Assembly: GCF_028607085.1 (NCBI RefSeq)
Contig: NZ_CP117411.1
Location: 1,054,001 to 1,118,000 of the forward strand
DNA from: Sphingomonas naphthae
Lineage (GTDB): Bacteria > Pseudomonadota > Alphaproteobacteria > Sphingomonadales > Sphingomonadaceae
Length of the DNA: 64,000 nucleotides
Direction of reading: 5' to 3'
Shown here: positions 18,746 through 27,368 of the stretch, one piece after another
Layout: each line of letters begins with the position of its first letter
Numbering within the stretch: position 1 is the stretch's first letter
Program-made: the position numbers and the translations under genes
The notes under the pieces: generated by a model
The model's input: the letters and a program-made list of their open reading frames with translations, nothing else
Told to the model about the DNA's origin: nothing
The model's database searches: none

Positions 18746-19207
18746 GGGGAGGGATGTAGGGATGCGCACGAGAGTTCGCGACTGCCGCCGCCATCACGGG
18801 ACTGCGATGAAGAAATATCTTGACAAATAGGAACAAATAGAAAACATGTGCGGCTGTCGAATCGCCAAAGGCCAAGGCGTGCAGACGAGCATCCGGCGCG
18901 GGGCGACCCGCACCGGAACGACCGGCGCGAAGTCATCCGGTTCACCATGACGAAGCTTCGCGACAGGTCCGGCGAACATTTCAGGCGGCCCAGCCAAACC
19001 GGCCAGTAGCTCTTCGGGGCGAAAACCCAAGGGGCCACCGTCACCGGACCACCCCCAGCGCGGGCCTGCGGCGGCCTGCAAAAATGCTGTAAAAGTCCGC
19101 CCGGATGCCCGTGGCAGGACGCGCCGGTCGAAACGCTTCTTCCCGATTTCCGTCTGAATACCGCCAGCAAATCCTATTTTTCATCACGCGCACGCTCCCC
19201 CCCCCCC
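18746..19207. other. gene-poor region with a possible decayed SOS-linked gene start
   Basis: No convincing protein gene in this stretch. At 18831-18845 GAACAAATAGAAAAC resembles the alphaproteobacterial LexA box GAAC-N7-GAAC with one mismatch. The ATG at 18846 directly after it begins Met-Cys-Gly and gives only 34 codons. An 11-base run of C occurs at 19197-19207. The two halves of the rest of the gap up to 19571 are palindromic repeats and the NicX-gene terminator. Confidence 0.3.
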
Positions 19208-19293
19208 GGTTGTGCTCCGGCGGAGGCCGGAGCCCAGGGTTACAAAGCACACCCCAAGCCACCCTGGGCTCCGGCCTTCGCCAGAGCACAACC
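19208..19293. repeat. palindromic repeat, GTGCTCC family (relative of 12103)
   Basis: GGTTGTGCTCCGGCGGAGG (from 19208) mirrors CCTTCGCCAGAGCACAACC (to 19293), extended inward by CCGGAGCCCAGGGT/ACCCTGGGCTCCGG. The spacer starts with TTACAAAG, close to the TTACAGAG spacer of the 12103 element. Confidence 0.85.
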
Positions 19294-19340
19294 GCAGCCG
19301 CTGACTAACCATGGCGATAACAGACCGGTGAAACCGAAAT

Positions 19341-19457
19341 CCTCCCCTGCGAGGGGAGGTGGCAGCCCGCAGGGCTGACGGAGGGGTATTGCCCTATCGA
19401 GAGCGGGTCACCCCTCCACCATGCTTCGCATGGTCCCGCTTCCCTTGCAGGGTAGGA
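19341..19457. repeat. palindromic repeat, CCTCCCC family
   Basis: CCTCCCCTGCGAGGGGAGG at the left end mirrors CTTCCCTTGCAGGGTAGGA at the right. The interior includes GGCAGCCCGCAGGGCTGACGG, GAGCGGGTCACCCCTCCACC and CATGCTTCGCATGG hairpins, shared almost word for word with the copy at 34978. Confidence 0.8.
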
Positions 19458-19514
19458 TCTTGCCCACCAATCAAACCCGCATCGGCATCGGCATCGGCAT
19501 TGCTCGACCAGCAC

Positions 19515-19546
19515 AAAAAAAGGCCGGCGCCTCACCGCACCGGCCC
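19515..19546 (-). terminator. rho-independent terminator of the nicX-like gene
   Basis: On the minus strand GGCCGG...CCGGCC forms a stem (plus-strand 19522-19527 with 19540-19545) followed by seven T residues (plus-strand A7, 19515-19521). It lies 26 bp after the stop of the dioxygenase gene at 19572. Confidence 0.85.
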
Positions 19547-19571
19547 TTCCTTCACCGCTTCAGGGAAAGCG

Positions 19572-20633
19572 TCACCGCCCCGGAACGCGCATCTCCTCCG
19601 GCACGATCACGCCGCGATCCACGATCGTCTGGTTGTCGAGGAACAGGCTGCAGTTCCGGAGCGGCAGATCGATGTGGCAGGCGGTGTCGTTGGTGCCGCC
19701 CACCTCGGTGTTCGGCCCCAGAGAGAACAATACGTTGCCATAGAAGGACAGGCCGTTGACCCCCAGTTCCGGCGCGCCGCGCATCGCGGGGGATTTGGCG
19801 TTGCGGGTGGTGGCCAGATGGTGCCAGGCGGCCTTCTCGTTCAGGCCCCAGCCGATGTGCGACACGGCATAGGCGCGCGGATCGTTGAAGCTCTGCATAT
19901 AGCCTTCGAGCAGCGCCTTATCGAGCCCGTCGCCCTCGATGTGGGTGACGTAACCCTTCTCGATCGTCAGCTTCACGGCGCTCGTGAAATAATCGTTGAA
20001 CACCATCGAGATATCGCCCGGCGCGATCACCACCGTGCCGTCCACGCCATCGTCGTCGCCGCTCGTCAGCAGGAAGCCCGAGGGCCAGTGATCCCAGCGG
20101 CCGGGCGTGTCGGTATAGCCATATTCGGTCAGCACCGGATATTTGGTGAGCTTGTAGGTCACGTCGGTGCCCGCGTCGGACGTGACGCGCAACTCCTTCG
20201 CGCGGGTTAGCAGATCGCCGGCATGTTCCACCCGGCGGCGCAGATCGGGGCTGGGGGCGAGCTGCTTCAGCACATGCAGCGGCTCGATCACCATCAGCAT
20301 CCGCGTGCCCGAGGCAAGGATCTCGTTCTGCTCGTGGCTGAACAGCAGGCCGATCAGGTCGATCACCAGATCGGCCTTCTTCATCATGTCGACGACGGCG
20401 GTGTTGCCCTCCAGCGGCCCCTTGCCGACCGTGTCGAAGCGGCCGGTGGTGCGCAGCGGCAGGTTCATGTGGAACGCCTCGCCGCCCAGCATCCGCGCGG
20501 CCGTCAGCGTGGCCTGCGCGTAATCGGCGCGGATCTCGCCTTCGGACAGCACGCCGACCAGCACGCCCGGCTTCACGCCGCACAATTCCAGTTCGGCCTG
20601 GAAGGTGTTCACCATGTCGATATCGATGGGCAT
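19572..20633 (-). CDS. nicX: NicX-like 2,5-dihydroxypyridine 5,6-dioxygenase
   Basis: 353 aa. NicX opens 2,5-dihydroxypyridine with O2 and Fe(II), giving N-formylmaleamate. The protein follows Pseudomonas putida NicX through PVLTEYGY.D.PGRWDHWPSGF (166-187), FNDP.AY.VSHIGWG (249-263), FYGN.LFS.GPNTEVGG (297-313) and CHIDLPLRNC (319-328). The expected iron ligands are His259, His320 and Asp322, matching His265/His318/Asp320 of NicX. The same fold is annotated as aminopeptidase T-like in many databases, but the motif agreement favours the dioxygenase. ATG 20633 has GGAG upstream. It is divergent from the amidase operon across a 271-bp control region and has its own terminator. Confidence 0.85.
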   Translation of the reverse strand: MPIDIDMVNTFQAELELCGVKPGVLVGVLSEGEIRADYAQATLTAARMLGGEAFHMNLPLRTTGRFDTVGKGPLEGNTAVVDMMKKADLVIDLIGLLFSHEQNEILASGTRMLMVIEPLHVLKQLAPSPDLRRRVEHAGDLLTRAKELRVTSDAGTDVTYKLTKYPVLTEYGYTDTPGRWDHWPSGFLLTSGDDDGVDGTVVIAPGDISMVFNDYFTSAVKLTIEKGYVTHIEGDGLDKALLEGYMQSFNDPRAYAVSHIGWGLNEKAAWHHLATTRNAKSPAMRGAPELGVNGLSFYGNVLFSLGPNTEVGGTNDTACHIDLPLRNCSLFLDNQTIVDRGVIVPEEMRVPGR

Positions 20634-20750
20634 CGGGGCGTCTCCGCATGATCGGACGGGTGCGATGCCGCCTGTCCGCACCGCTCTGACGGGCAGGATA
20701 GGCATGGGTAGGCGGCAGTCTCAATGGTTCGGCGGCCACCGCGCGCACTT

Positions 20751-20811
20751 ATCAAAGATGTGATGTGAAGGGGCGGGCAGGGCGGAAAACCGCACTTTTC
20801 ACATGCTTGAT
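20751..20811. promoter_or_regulatory. spaced inverted repeat in the nicX/amidase divergent promoter, candidate operator
   Basis: ATCAAAGATGTGA (20751-20763) and TCACATGCTTGAT (20799-20811) are inverted copies matching at 11 of 13 positions, separated by 35 bp. The centre of the pair lies about 150 bp from the nicX start and 125 bp from the amidase start. The IclR-type gene of the cluster is the obvious candidate to bind it; this is inference. Confidence 0.45.
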
Positions 20812-20904
20812 TTCGTGGGCGCCGCGCCGCCCCGCGCTTGACCATGGCGCATGGCGGACCGCACGTTCCGGCCCGTTATTCAAGCGGTAGGGAGCGCGCA
20901 CATC

Positions 20905-22185
20905 ATGGCCGAGCTGTACGAGATCAGCGCGCGGGAGGCCGTCGCCGGCGTCGCCAAGGGGGACTTCACCGTCGAGGCGGTGGTCCGCTCCTATCTCGAT
21001 CGCGCCGACGCGGTCGAGGCCGATGTCGGCGCGTGGCACCATCTCGATCCCGATGCGGCGATCGCCACCGCCAAGGCGGTCGATGCCGGGCCCGGCGGCC
21101 CGATGAAGGGCGCGCTGATCGGCGTGAAGGACGTGATCTGCACCGCCGACATGCCGACGACCTTCGGCTCCAAGGCCTATGAAGGCTTCCGCCCGCCCTA
21201 TGACGCGGCCTGCGTGACCATGGCCAGGGCGGCCGGCGCGATGGTGCTGGGCAAGACCGTGTCGACCGAATTCGCCGCCATGTCGCCCGGCAAGACGAAG
21301 AACCCCTTCAACCCCGAACATACGCCCGGCGGCTCCTCCAGCGGATCGGCGGCGGGGGTGGGGGCGAAGCTCGTGCCCATCGCGCTCGGCACGCAGACGG
21401 CGGGCTCCACCATCCGCCCGGCGGCCTTCTGCGGCGTGGTCGGCTACAAGCCGAGCTACGACCTGATCGATACCACCGGCACCAAGACGCTGGCGGCCTG
21501 CTTCGACACGATCGGGGTTATCGCCCGCGACGTGCGCGACGTGGCCTTCTACACCGCCCACGTCACCGGCAAGCCCGAGCTGGAGCCCGATGCGGCGCCC
21601 GCCGCGCCCACCGTCGCGCTCTACCGCAGCGAGGCGTGGCATCTGGCTTTGCCCGAGGCGCAGGAGGCGCTCGACCGCGCCATCGCCGCGCTGGCCGCCA
21701 AGGGCGTCAGCGTCACCGAAATCCCGCTGATGCCGGGTTACGACAAGCTCCTCGATATCCACGAGCGGATGATGGATTGGGGCATGACGACCGGCCTCTC
21801 CTACGAGCGGCTCTACATTCCCGATCGCATCTCCCCGATCTCGCGCGACATGCTCGAGGGCCGCGCCGCCCACGCCAGCGCCGCGAAATTCGCCGAGGCC
21901 GAGGCCGAGGCGATCGCCGCCCGCGCCAACATCAGCGCGCTGTTCGGCGATTATGACGTGATCCTGACCCCGCCGGCCCCCGGCGAGGCGCCCAAGGGAC
22001 TGGCGCGCACCGGCGACGCCAGCTTCAACCGCGGCTGGACCGCGCTGCACCTGCCCTGCATCACCGTGCCCGCCGGCACCGGCCCGACCGGGCTGCCCGT
22101 CGGCGTACAACTGGTGGCGCGCAAGAACGACGACGCGCGGCTGCTCTCCGCCGCCGCCTTCCTCGAAGCGGCGCTCGCGGCGTGA
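20905..22185 (+). CDS. amidase-signature-family amidohydrolase, candidate maleamate amidase
   Basis: 426 aa. The Ser-cisSer-Lys triad is visible: Lys75 (GVKD), cis-Ser144 in PGGSSSGSAAG, and nucleophile Ser168 in GTQTAGSTIRP. Members hydrolyse primary amides and carbamoyl groups. In this cluster a maleamate-to-maleate-plus-ammonia step would be expected after ring cleavage; in P. putida that step uses NicF, an isochorismatase-like enzyme, so this would be a non-orthologous substitute (inference). ATG 20905 is preceded by AGGGAG; an upstream in-frame ATG at 20851 has no Shine-Dalgarno. It overlaps the following hydrolase gene by 4 bp (GTGA). Confidence 0.8.
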   Translation: MAELYEISAREAVAGVAKGDFTVEAVVRSYLDRADAVEADVGAWHHLDPDAAIATAKAVDAGPGGPMKGALIGVKDVICTADMPTTFGSKAYEGFRPPYDAACVTMARAAGAMVLGKTVSTEFAAMSPGKTKNPFNPEHTPGGSSSGSAAGVGAKLVPIALGTQTAGSTIRPAAFCGVVGYKPSYDLIDTTGTKTLAACFDTIGVIARDVRDVAFYTAHVTGKPELEPDAAPAAPTVALYRSEAWHLALPEAQEALDRAIAALAAKGVSVTEIPLMPGYDKLLDIHERMMDWGMTTGLSYERLYIPDRISPISRDMLEGRAAHASAAKFAEAEAEAIAARANISALFGDYDVILTPPAPGEAPKGLARTGDASFNRGWTALHLPCITVPAGTGPTGLPVGVQLVARKNDDARLLSAAAFLEAALAA

Positions 22186-23186
22186 GCGGCACGGTCCACG
22201 CTTTCGGCGACGTGACCTTGCAGAGCGGGGCGATCCTCCCCGCCGCGCAGCTCACCTACACGACGCATGGCACGCTCAATGCGGACAAGAGCAACGCCAT
22301 CCTCTTCCCCACCTGGTTCGGCGGCCAGCATCCGGCCAACGACTGGATCATCGGCCCTGGCCGCGCGCTCGATCCCGAGAAATATTTCATCGTCGTCGTC
22401 AACAATATGGGCAACGGCCTGTCCTCCTCGCCCAGCAACACGCCGGCGCCGGCGGACGGGCCGCGCTTTCCCTATGTGTCGGTGCTGGACAATGTGATCC
22501 TCCAGCGGCGGCTGCTGGAGGAGGCGTTCGGGATCGGGCACCTGTTGCTGATCGTCGGCCGCTCGATGGGCGCGCAGATCGCCTTTCAATGGGGGGCTTA
22601 TTATCCCGATTTCATGGATGCGATCCTGCCCTTCGTCGGCTCGGCCCGCACCGCGCATCATAATTGGGTGTTCCTCGAAAATGTGCGCGGCGCGATGACC
22701 TCGGACCCCGCCTTCATGGACGGGGAATATGAAACCCAGCCGACCGTGGCCTTCGATCGGATGGGGCTGGTGTTCGATAGCTGGGGTCTGTCGCAGGCCT
22801 GGTATCGGCAGGGGCTGCATCTGGCGCAGGGCTATGCCACGACCAAGGATTTCATCCGCCGCCAGCGGCCGCAGGGCGGGGGGGACGCCAACAACGTCAT
22901 CGCTTCGGTCGAGACGTGGCAGGGCGCGGACCTCAGCGACAATCCACTCTATGGAGGGGATTATGCCAAGGCCCTTGGCGCGATCACCGCGCGCACTATC
23001 GTGATGCCGTCGCGTACCGACCTCTATTTCCCGCCGGAGGATAGCGAGATCGAAGTCTCCCACATGCCCAACGCCGAATTGCGGGTGATCGAATCGGTCT
23101 GGGGCCACCGCGCCGGCGCGCCCGGCACCGATCCGGTCGACACCGCCTTTATCGAGGATGCCATCCGCGAGCTGCTGCCGGCGTGA
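22182..23186 (+). CDS. MetX-like alpha/beta hydrolase, candidate N-formylmaleamate deformylase
   Basis: 334 aa, of the homoserine O-acetyltransferase-like branch. Seen: FPTWFGG (oxyanion region), nucleophile Ser128 in GRSMGAQIAFQW, Asp280 in MPSRTDLYFPPEDSE, and His309 in VWGHRAG. It lacks clear evidence of acetyltransferase activity, and no methionine genes adjoin. Because the ring-cleavage product N-formylmaleamate needs a deformylase, and the known NicD is also an alpha/beta hydrolase but smaller and of another branch, this gene is the best candidate in the cluster (inference). GTG 22182 overlaps the amidase stop. Confidence 0.72.
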   Translation: MSGTVHAFGDVTLQSGAILPAAQLTYTTHGTLNADKSNAILFPTWFGGQHPANDWIIGPGRALDPEKYFIVVVNNMGNGLSSSPSNTPAPADGPRFPYVSVLDNVILQRRLLEEAFGIGHLLLIVGRSMGAQIAFQWGAYYPDFMDAILPFVGSARTAHHNWVFLENVRGAMTSDPAFMDGEYETQPTVAFDRMGLVFDSWGLSQAWYRQGLHLAQGYATTKDFIRRQRPQGGGDANNVIASVETWQGADLSDNPLYGGDYAKALGAITARTIVMPSRTDLYFPPEDSEIEVSHMPNAELRVIESVWGHRAGAPGTDPVDTAFIEDAIRELLPA

Positions 23187-23209
23187 GGGCGGCGCGCACA
23201 ACATCCTTC

Positions 23210-23320
23210 CCCCCTCCCGCGTGCGGGAGGGGCCGGGGGTGGGCCTCCGACATCAGCGGCGCGAGCGCGACCCTGTCGGGCCGCGCGCCCACCCCTGACC
23301 CCTCCCGCAAGCGGGAGGGG
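23210..23320. repeat. palindromic repeat, CCCCTCCCGC family
   Basis: CCCCTCCCGCGTGCGGGAGG then GGCCGGGGGTGGG (23210-23243) mirror CCCACCCCTGACCCCTCCCG then CAAGCGGGAGGGG (23288-23320). It lies inside the catabolic operon between the MetX-like gene and the nicA-like gene and could make a processing or attenuation hairpin. Confidence 0.8.
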
Positions 23321-23343
23321 AAATCCCCCGCGAGGCGGGCGGC

Positions 23344-23841
23344 GTGAGGGGGCCGGGGGGCACCCATACCGTCACCCTCACGGTCAACGGCGCGGAGCAT
23401 GCGCTGGAGATCGATCAGGGCGCCGTCCTGCTCAACGTGCTGCGCAACGATCTGGCGCTGAACGGGCCGAAATTCGGCTGCGGCCTCGCCCAGTGCGGCG
23501 CCTGCACCGTGCTGATCGATCGCCGCCCGGCGCGCGCGTGCGTATTGCCCGCCGCGAACCTCGAAGGCTATGCCATCACCACGCTCGAAGGGCTGGGCGA
23601 CCGCGCCGCCCCGCACCCCGTCCAGCAGGCGTTCATCGAGGCGAACGGCACGCAATGCGGCTATTGCCTCAACGGCATGGTGATGGCGGTCACGGCCCTG
23701 CTGGAACGCCAGCCCGACGCGAGCGAGGACGATATCCGCAAGGCCCTCCGCTACAATCTCTGCCGCTGCGGATCGCATGTCGAGGTGCTGGCGGCGGCGT
23801 TGAAAGCGGCCGAGGCGATGCGGCAGGCGCCCACGCCATGA
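23344..23841 (+). CDS. nicA: NicA-like 2Fe-2S subunit of a molybdenum hydroxylase
   Basis: 165 aa, small subunit of the xanthine-oxidase family. The plant-type cluster is ligated by Cys46, Cys51, Cys54 and Cys66 (GCGLAQCGAC...C) and the second cluster by Cys105, Cys108, Cys140 and Cys142 (QCGYCLNGM and NLCRCGSH). It passes electrons from the molybdenum centre on the large subunit. Closest functional models are NicA (nicotinate dehydrogenase) and IorA (isoquinoline oxidoreductase), which share this architecture. GTG 23344 is the start; it overlaps the large-subunit gene by 4 bp (ATGA). Confidence 0.9.
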   Translation: MRGPGGTHTVTLTVNGAEHALEIDQGAVLLNVLRNDLALNGPKFGCGLAQCGACTVLIDRRPARACVLPAANLEGYAITTLEGLGDRAAPHPVQQAFIEANGTQCGYCLNGMVMAVTALLERQPDASEDDIRKALRYNLCRCGSHVEVLAAALKAAEAMRQAPTP

Positions 23842-26800
23842 GGAACCCCGAACTCCCCACCGCCACCCGCGCCGATCTGATCGCGCGCGGCGGCCTCCTC
23901 GCCATCGTCCGCAATTCGGCGACGATGGCGGTGCCCGAATTGTTCGTGACGATCCTCGATGACGGGCGGGTGATCGGCTACAACAACCATGTCGATCTCG
24001 GCACCGGCATCCGCACCTCGCTCGCCCAGATCGTCGCCGAGGAGCTCGACGTGCCGTTCGCGCAGGTGTCGATGATGCTCGGCGACACCGAATGGACGCC
24101 CGACCAGGGCGCCACCACCGCCAGCGAGACGCTCCAGATCACCGCCGTGCCGCTGCGCTGCGCCGCCGCGCAGGCGCGGGCCATCCTTCTCACCCGCGCC
24201 GCCGCCCGCTTCGGCGTCGGGATCGAGGCGCTGTCGATCGAGGATGGCGAAATCCTCGTCGCGGACGGCGGCAACCGCCGTGTCAGCTTCGCCGAACTCG
24301 TCGCGGGCGAGACGATCGTCGCCGAAGTGGACCTCGCCACCCCGGTCAAATCGCCCGACGATTACCGCATCGTCGGCCGCTCGACGCCGCGCGTCGACAT
24401 TCCCGCCAAGGCGCTGGGCGAACTGGTGTTCGTCCACGACATGCGCCTGCCCGATATGCTGCACGGCCGGGTCGTCCGCCCGCCCTATGCCGGGCGCGAC
24501 GTGGGCGCCTTCATCGGCCGCACGCTCGTCTCCGTCGACGAAGCCTCGATCGCGCACATCCCCGGCATCGTGAAACTGGTCGTCATCCACGATTTCATCG
24601 GCATCGTCGCCGAGCGCGAGGAGCAGGCCGATGCGGCGATGCGCGCGCTGAAGGTCGATTGGGGCGCCTTCGACGATCTCGCCGATCTCAACAATCCGAC
24701 GCAGGCGATCCGCGACAATCCGCGCACCACCCGCAAGCTGGTGGACGAGGGCGATGTCGAGGAGGCGCTGGAGGGCGCCGCCGTCCGCCTCGCCCGCACC
24801 TATGTGTGGCCCTATCAGATGCACGGCTCGATCGGCCCATGCTGCGCGCTGGCGGAGTTCGGCGCCGATGGCCGGCTGACGATCTGGTCCGGCACCCAGA
24901 CCCAGCTCATGCTCCGCGCCGATCTGGCGAAGCTGCTCGACCTGCCCGAAACCGCCATCGACATCGTCCGCATGGAGGCGTCGGGTTCCTACGGTCGCAG
25001 CGGCGCCGACGACGTCGCGGCCGACGCGGCGCTGCTCGCCCGCGCGGTCGGCCGCCCGGTGAGGGTCCAGCTCACCCGCGATCAGGAGCATATGTGGGAG
25101 CCCAAGGGCACCGCGCAGCTGATGGAGGTGGATGGCGGCCTCGATGCCGATGGCGCGCCGCTCGCCTATGATTATCAGTCGAGCTACCCGTCCAACATCT
25201 CGCCGATGCTGGCGCTGCTGCTGACCCGCACGATCGAGCCGCAGGTCGATCGGATGACCGGCGGCGACCGCACCGCCATCCCGCCATATTCCTACCCGAA
25301 TCTCCGCATCAACATCCACGACATGCCGCCGATCGCGCGCGCCTCCTTCATCCGGGGCGTGTCGGCGATGCCGACCAGCTTCGCGCACGAATCCTTCATC
25401 GACGAACTGGCGGTCGAGGCCGGGGTCGATCCGGTCGAATATCGCCTGCGCCACATGACCGACGAGCGCGCCATCGCCCTCGTCCGCGCCGTGGCCGATC
25501 GGGCGGAGTGGGAGGAACGGCTCGACGCCCGCCAGATCGAGATCGCGCCCGATATCGTGCGCGGGCAGGGCTTCGGCTACGCCGTCTATGTCCACGGCCC
25601 ATGGCCGGGCAAGGCGGCGGCCTGGGCGGCCTGGGTCGCCGAGGTCGAGGTGAACAAGGCCACCGGCGAGGTGGCGGTCACCCGCGTCGTCGCCGGGCAG
25701 GATTCGGGCATGATGGTGAACCCCGAAGGGGTCCGCCACCAGATCCAGGGCAACGTCATCCAGTCGACCAGCCGCGTGCTGCGCGAGCAGGTCCATTTCG
25801 ACGCGGCCGGCGTCACCAGCCGCGAATGGGGCGATTATCCGCTCCTCACCTTCCCCGAATTGCCGAAGATCGACGTGGTGATGATCCCGCGCCCGCGCGA
25901 TCCGCCGCTGGGGGCGGGCGAATCCGCCTCGGTGCCGAGCGCCGCCGCCATCGCCAATGCGGTCTATGACGCGACCGGCGTCCGCTTCCGCGAACTGCCG
26001 CTCACGCCCGAACGGGTGCTGGAGGGCCTCGGCCGCAAGCCGCGCCCCGCGATGTTGCCGGCGCCCGAGCCTGTCGAGAAGGCCAAGGCCCGCCCGTGGA
26101 AGGCGATCGCGGCGGGCGCGCTGGCGCTGCTGGGGGCCGGATCGATCCTGTGGCCGGTGAAAGCCTCGATCGCCCCGATCCCTCGCCCCGCCGCCGACAC
26201 CTTCTCCGCCGAGACGATCGAGCGCGGGCGAATGCTGGCGGCGGCCGGCGATTGCGCGGTCTGCCACACCACGGCGGGCGGCGCGGAGAATGCCGGCGGC
26301 TTCGCGATGGAGACGCCCTTCGGCACCGTCTATTCGACCAACATCACCCCCGATGTGGAAACCGGCATCGGCGCCTGGTCCTACCCCGCCTTCGAGCGGG
26401 CGATGCGCCACGGCATCTCGCGCGACGGGCGGCACCTCTACCCGGCCTTCCCCTACACCAGCTTCACCAAGATGAGCGACGCCGACATCCAGGCGATCTA
26501 TGCCTATCTGATGGCGCAGCCGGCGGTGAAGGCGAAGCCGCCCGAGACCAGGCTCGCCGCGCCCTATAGTTGGCGCCCGCTGCTCGCTGGCTGGAACGGC
26601 CTCTACCTGAAACCCGGCCCACTGCTGGCCGATCCGGTCCGCTCGGACGACTGGAATCGCGGCGCCTATCTGGTCGAAAGCGTCGGCCATTGCTCGGCCT
26701 GCCACTCCCCGCGCGACGCGCTCGGCGGCGAGGTCCAGGGCGCGAACCGCTGGGCCGGCGCCTTCGCCGAGGGCTGGGAGGCGCCCGCGCTGGGCACCCA

Positions 26801-27368
26801 TTCCAAGTCGCCCGTCCCGTGGACCCGCGAGGATCTCTACACCTACCTCCGCACCGGCGCGTCGGACGTGCACGGCCCCGCCGGAGGCCAGATGGCGCCG
26901 ATCGTCGCCGGCCTGCGCGCGCTGCCCGACAGCGACATCCGGGCGATGGCCACCTACCTCTCCGATCTCGGCACGCCCGAGGCGACCCAACCGGCGGCGG
27001 CGCTGGTGGCTGCGGGGGAGGCGGCGCTGCAACCGCTCAACACGCCCGGCGCGCGTCTGTTCGATCGCGCCTGCGCCATGTGCCATTTCACCGAGGCGCC
27101 CGACCTGTTCGGCGCGAGGCTCCCCTTGGCGCTCAACAGCAACGTCCATTCGGATCATGCCGACAATCTCGTCCGGTCTATCCTCGATGGCCATGCCGAT
27201 CCGGCCAATCCGGGGCGCGGCGCGATGCCCGCCTTCCGCCATCACCTGACGGACGCCCAGATCGCCGAACTCGCCCGCTTCATCCGATCGGGGCAGGCCC
27301 CCGGCAAGGCGCCGTGGCGCGACCTCGAAGCCACGATCGCCCGGATTCGCGCGGAAAGCCGCCACTGA
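23838..27368 (+). CDS. nicB: NicB-like molybdenum hydroxylase large subunit fused to a tri-haem cytochrome c domain
   Basis: 1176 aa. Residues about 20-735 form the molybdopterin-binding part of the xanthine-oxidase family, ending with the catalytic Glu695 in PPLGAGES. A single hydrophobic segment (about 755-775) follows, then a cytochrome c part with three haem sites: CAVCH 806-810, CSACH 952-956 and CAMCH 1079-1083. No FAD subunit is present, so electrons go to the membrane cytochrome chain. P. putida NicB has the same order and length (1187 aa). The enzyme hydroxylates an N-heterocycle next to the ring nitrogen using water. The substrate cannot be read directly; nicotinate and 3-hydroxypyridine are the leading guesses. 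No molybdenum-insertion (XdhC-type) gene is present. Confidence 0.88.
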   Translation: MRNPELPTATRADLIARGGLLAIVRNSATMAVPELFVTILDDGRVIGYNNHVDLGTGIRTSLAQIVAEELDVPFAQVSMMLGDTEWTPDQGATTASETLQITAVPLRCAAAQARAILLTRAAARFGVGIEALSIEDGEILVADGGNRRVSFAELVAGETIVAEVDLATPVKSPDDYRIVGRSTPRVDIPAKALGELVFVHDMRLPDMLHGRVVRPPYAGRDVGAFIGRTLVSVDEASIAHIPGIVKLVVIHDFIGIVAEREEQADAAMRALKVDWGAFDDLADLNNPTQAIRDNPRTTRKLVDEGDVEEALEGAAVRLARTYVWPYQMHGSIGPCCALAEFGADGRLTIWSGTQTQLMLRADLAKLLDLPETAIDIVRMEASGSYGRSGADDVAADAALLARAVGRPVRVQLTRDQEHMWEPKGTAQLMEVDGGLDADGAPLAYDYQSSYPSNISPMLALLLTRTIEPQVDRMTGGDRTAIPPYSYPNLRINIHDMPPIARASFIRGVSAMPTSFAHESFIDELAVEAGVDPVEYRLRHMTDERAIALVRAVADRAEWEERLDARQIEIAPDIVRGQGFGYAVYVHGPWPGKAAAWAAWVAEVEVNKATGEVAVTRVVAGQDSGMMVNPEGVRHQIQGNVIQSTSRVLREQVHFDAAGVTSREWGDYPLLTFPELPKIDVVMIPRPRDPPLGAGESASVPSAAAIANAVYDATGVRFRELPLTPERVLEGLGRKPRPAMLPAPEPVEKAKARPWKAIAAGALALLGAGSILWPVKASIAPIPRPAADTFSAETIERGRMLAAAGDCAVCHTTAGGAENAGGFAMETPFGTVYSTNITPDVETGIGAWSYPAFERAMRHGISRDGRHLYPAFPYTSFTKMSDADIQAIYAYLMAQPAVKAKPPETRLAAPYSWRPLLAGWNGLYLKPGPLLADPVRSDDWNRGAYLVESVGHCSACHSPRDALGGEVQGANRWAGAFAEGWEAPALGTHSKSPVPWTREDLYTYLRTGASDVHGPAGGQMAPIVAGLRALPDSDIRAMATYLSDLGTPEATQPAAALVAAGEAALQPLNTPGARLFDRACAMCHFTEAPDLFGARLPLALNSNVHSDHADNLVRSILDGHADPANPGRGAMPAFRHHLTDAQIAELARFIRSGQAPGKAPWRDLEATIARIRAESRH

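Noticed and set aside
18846-18950. Small protein MCGCRIAKGQ... as a real gene
   Set aside because: Only 34 codons, no Shine-Dalgarno, and no similarity beyond the first three residues.
19105-19308. Small plus-strand frame of 67 codons crossing a repeat
   Set aside because: Spans a poly-C run and a palindromic repeat; no start context and no motif.
19572-20633. Annotation as a leucyl aminopeptidase (aminopeptidase T-like)
   Set aside because: The sequence follows NicX more closely, keeps all three iron ligands and sits in a pyridine-type gene cluster. The aminopeptidase label stays possible only as a family-level name.
22182-23186. Homoserine O-acetyltransferase (MetX)
   Set aside because: No methionine gene nearby, and MetX-like hydrolases of this branch often have other roles; cluster position argues for catabolism.
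24500-27365. Very long open frame on the minus strand inside the nicB-like gene (over 1100 codons from 23751)
   Set aside because: It is rich in Arg, Asp, Gly, Val and His in the pattern of a mirror frame of GC-rich coding DNA, has no recognisable domain, and lies wholly over a gene with clear domains on the plus strand.
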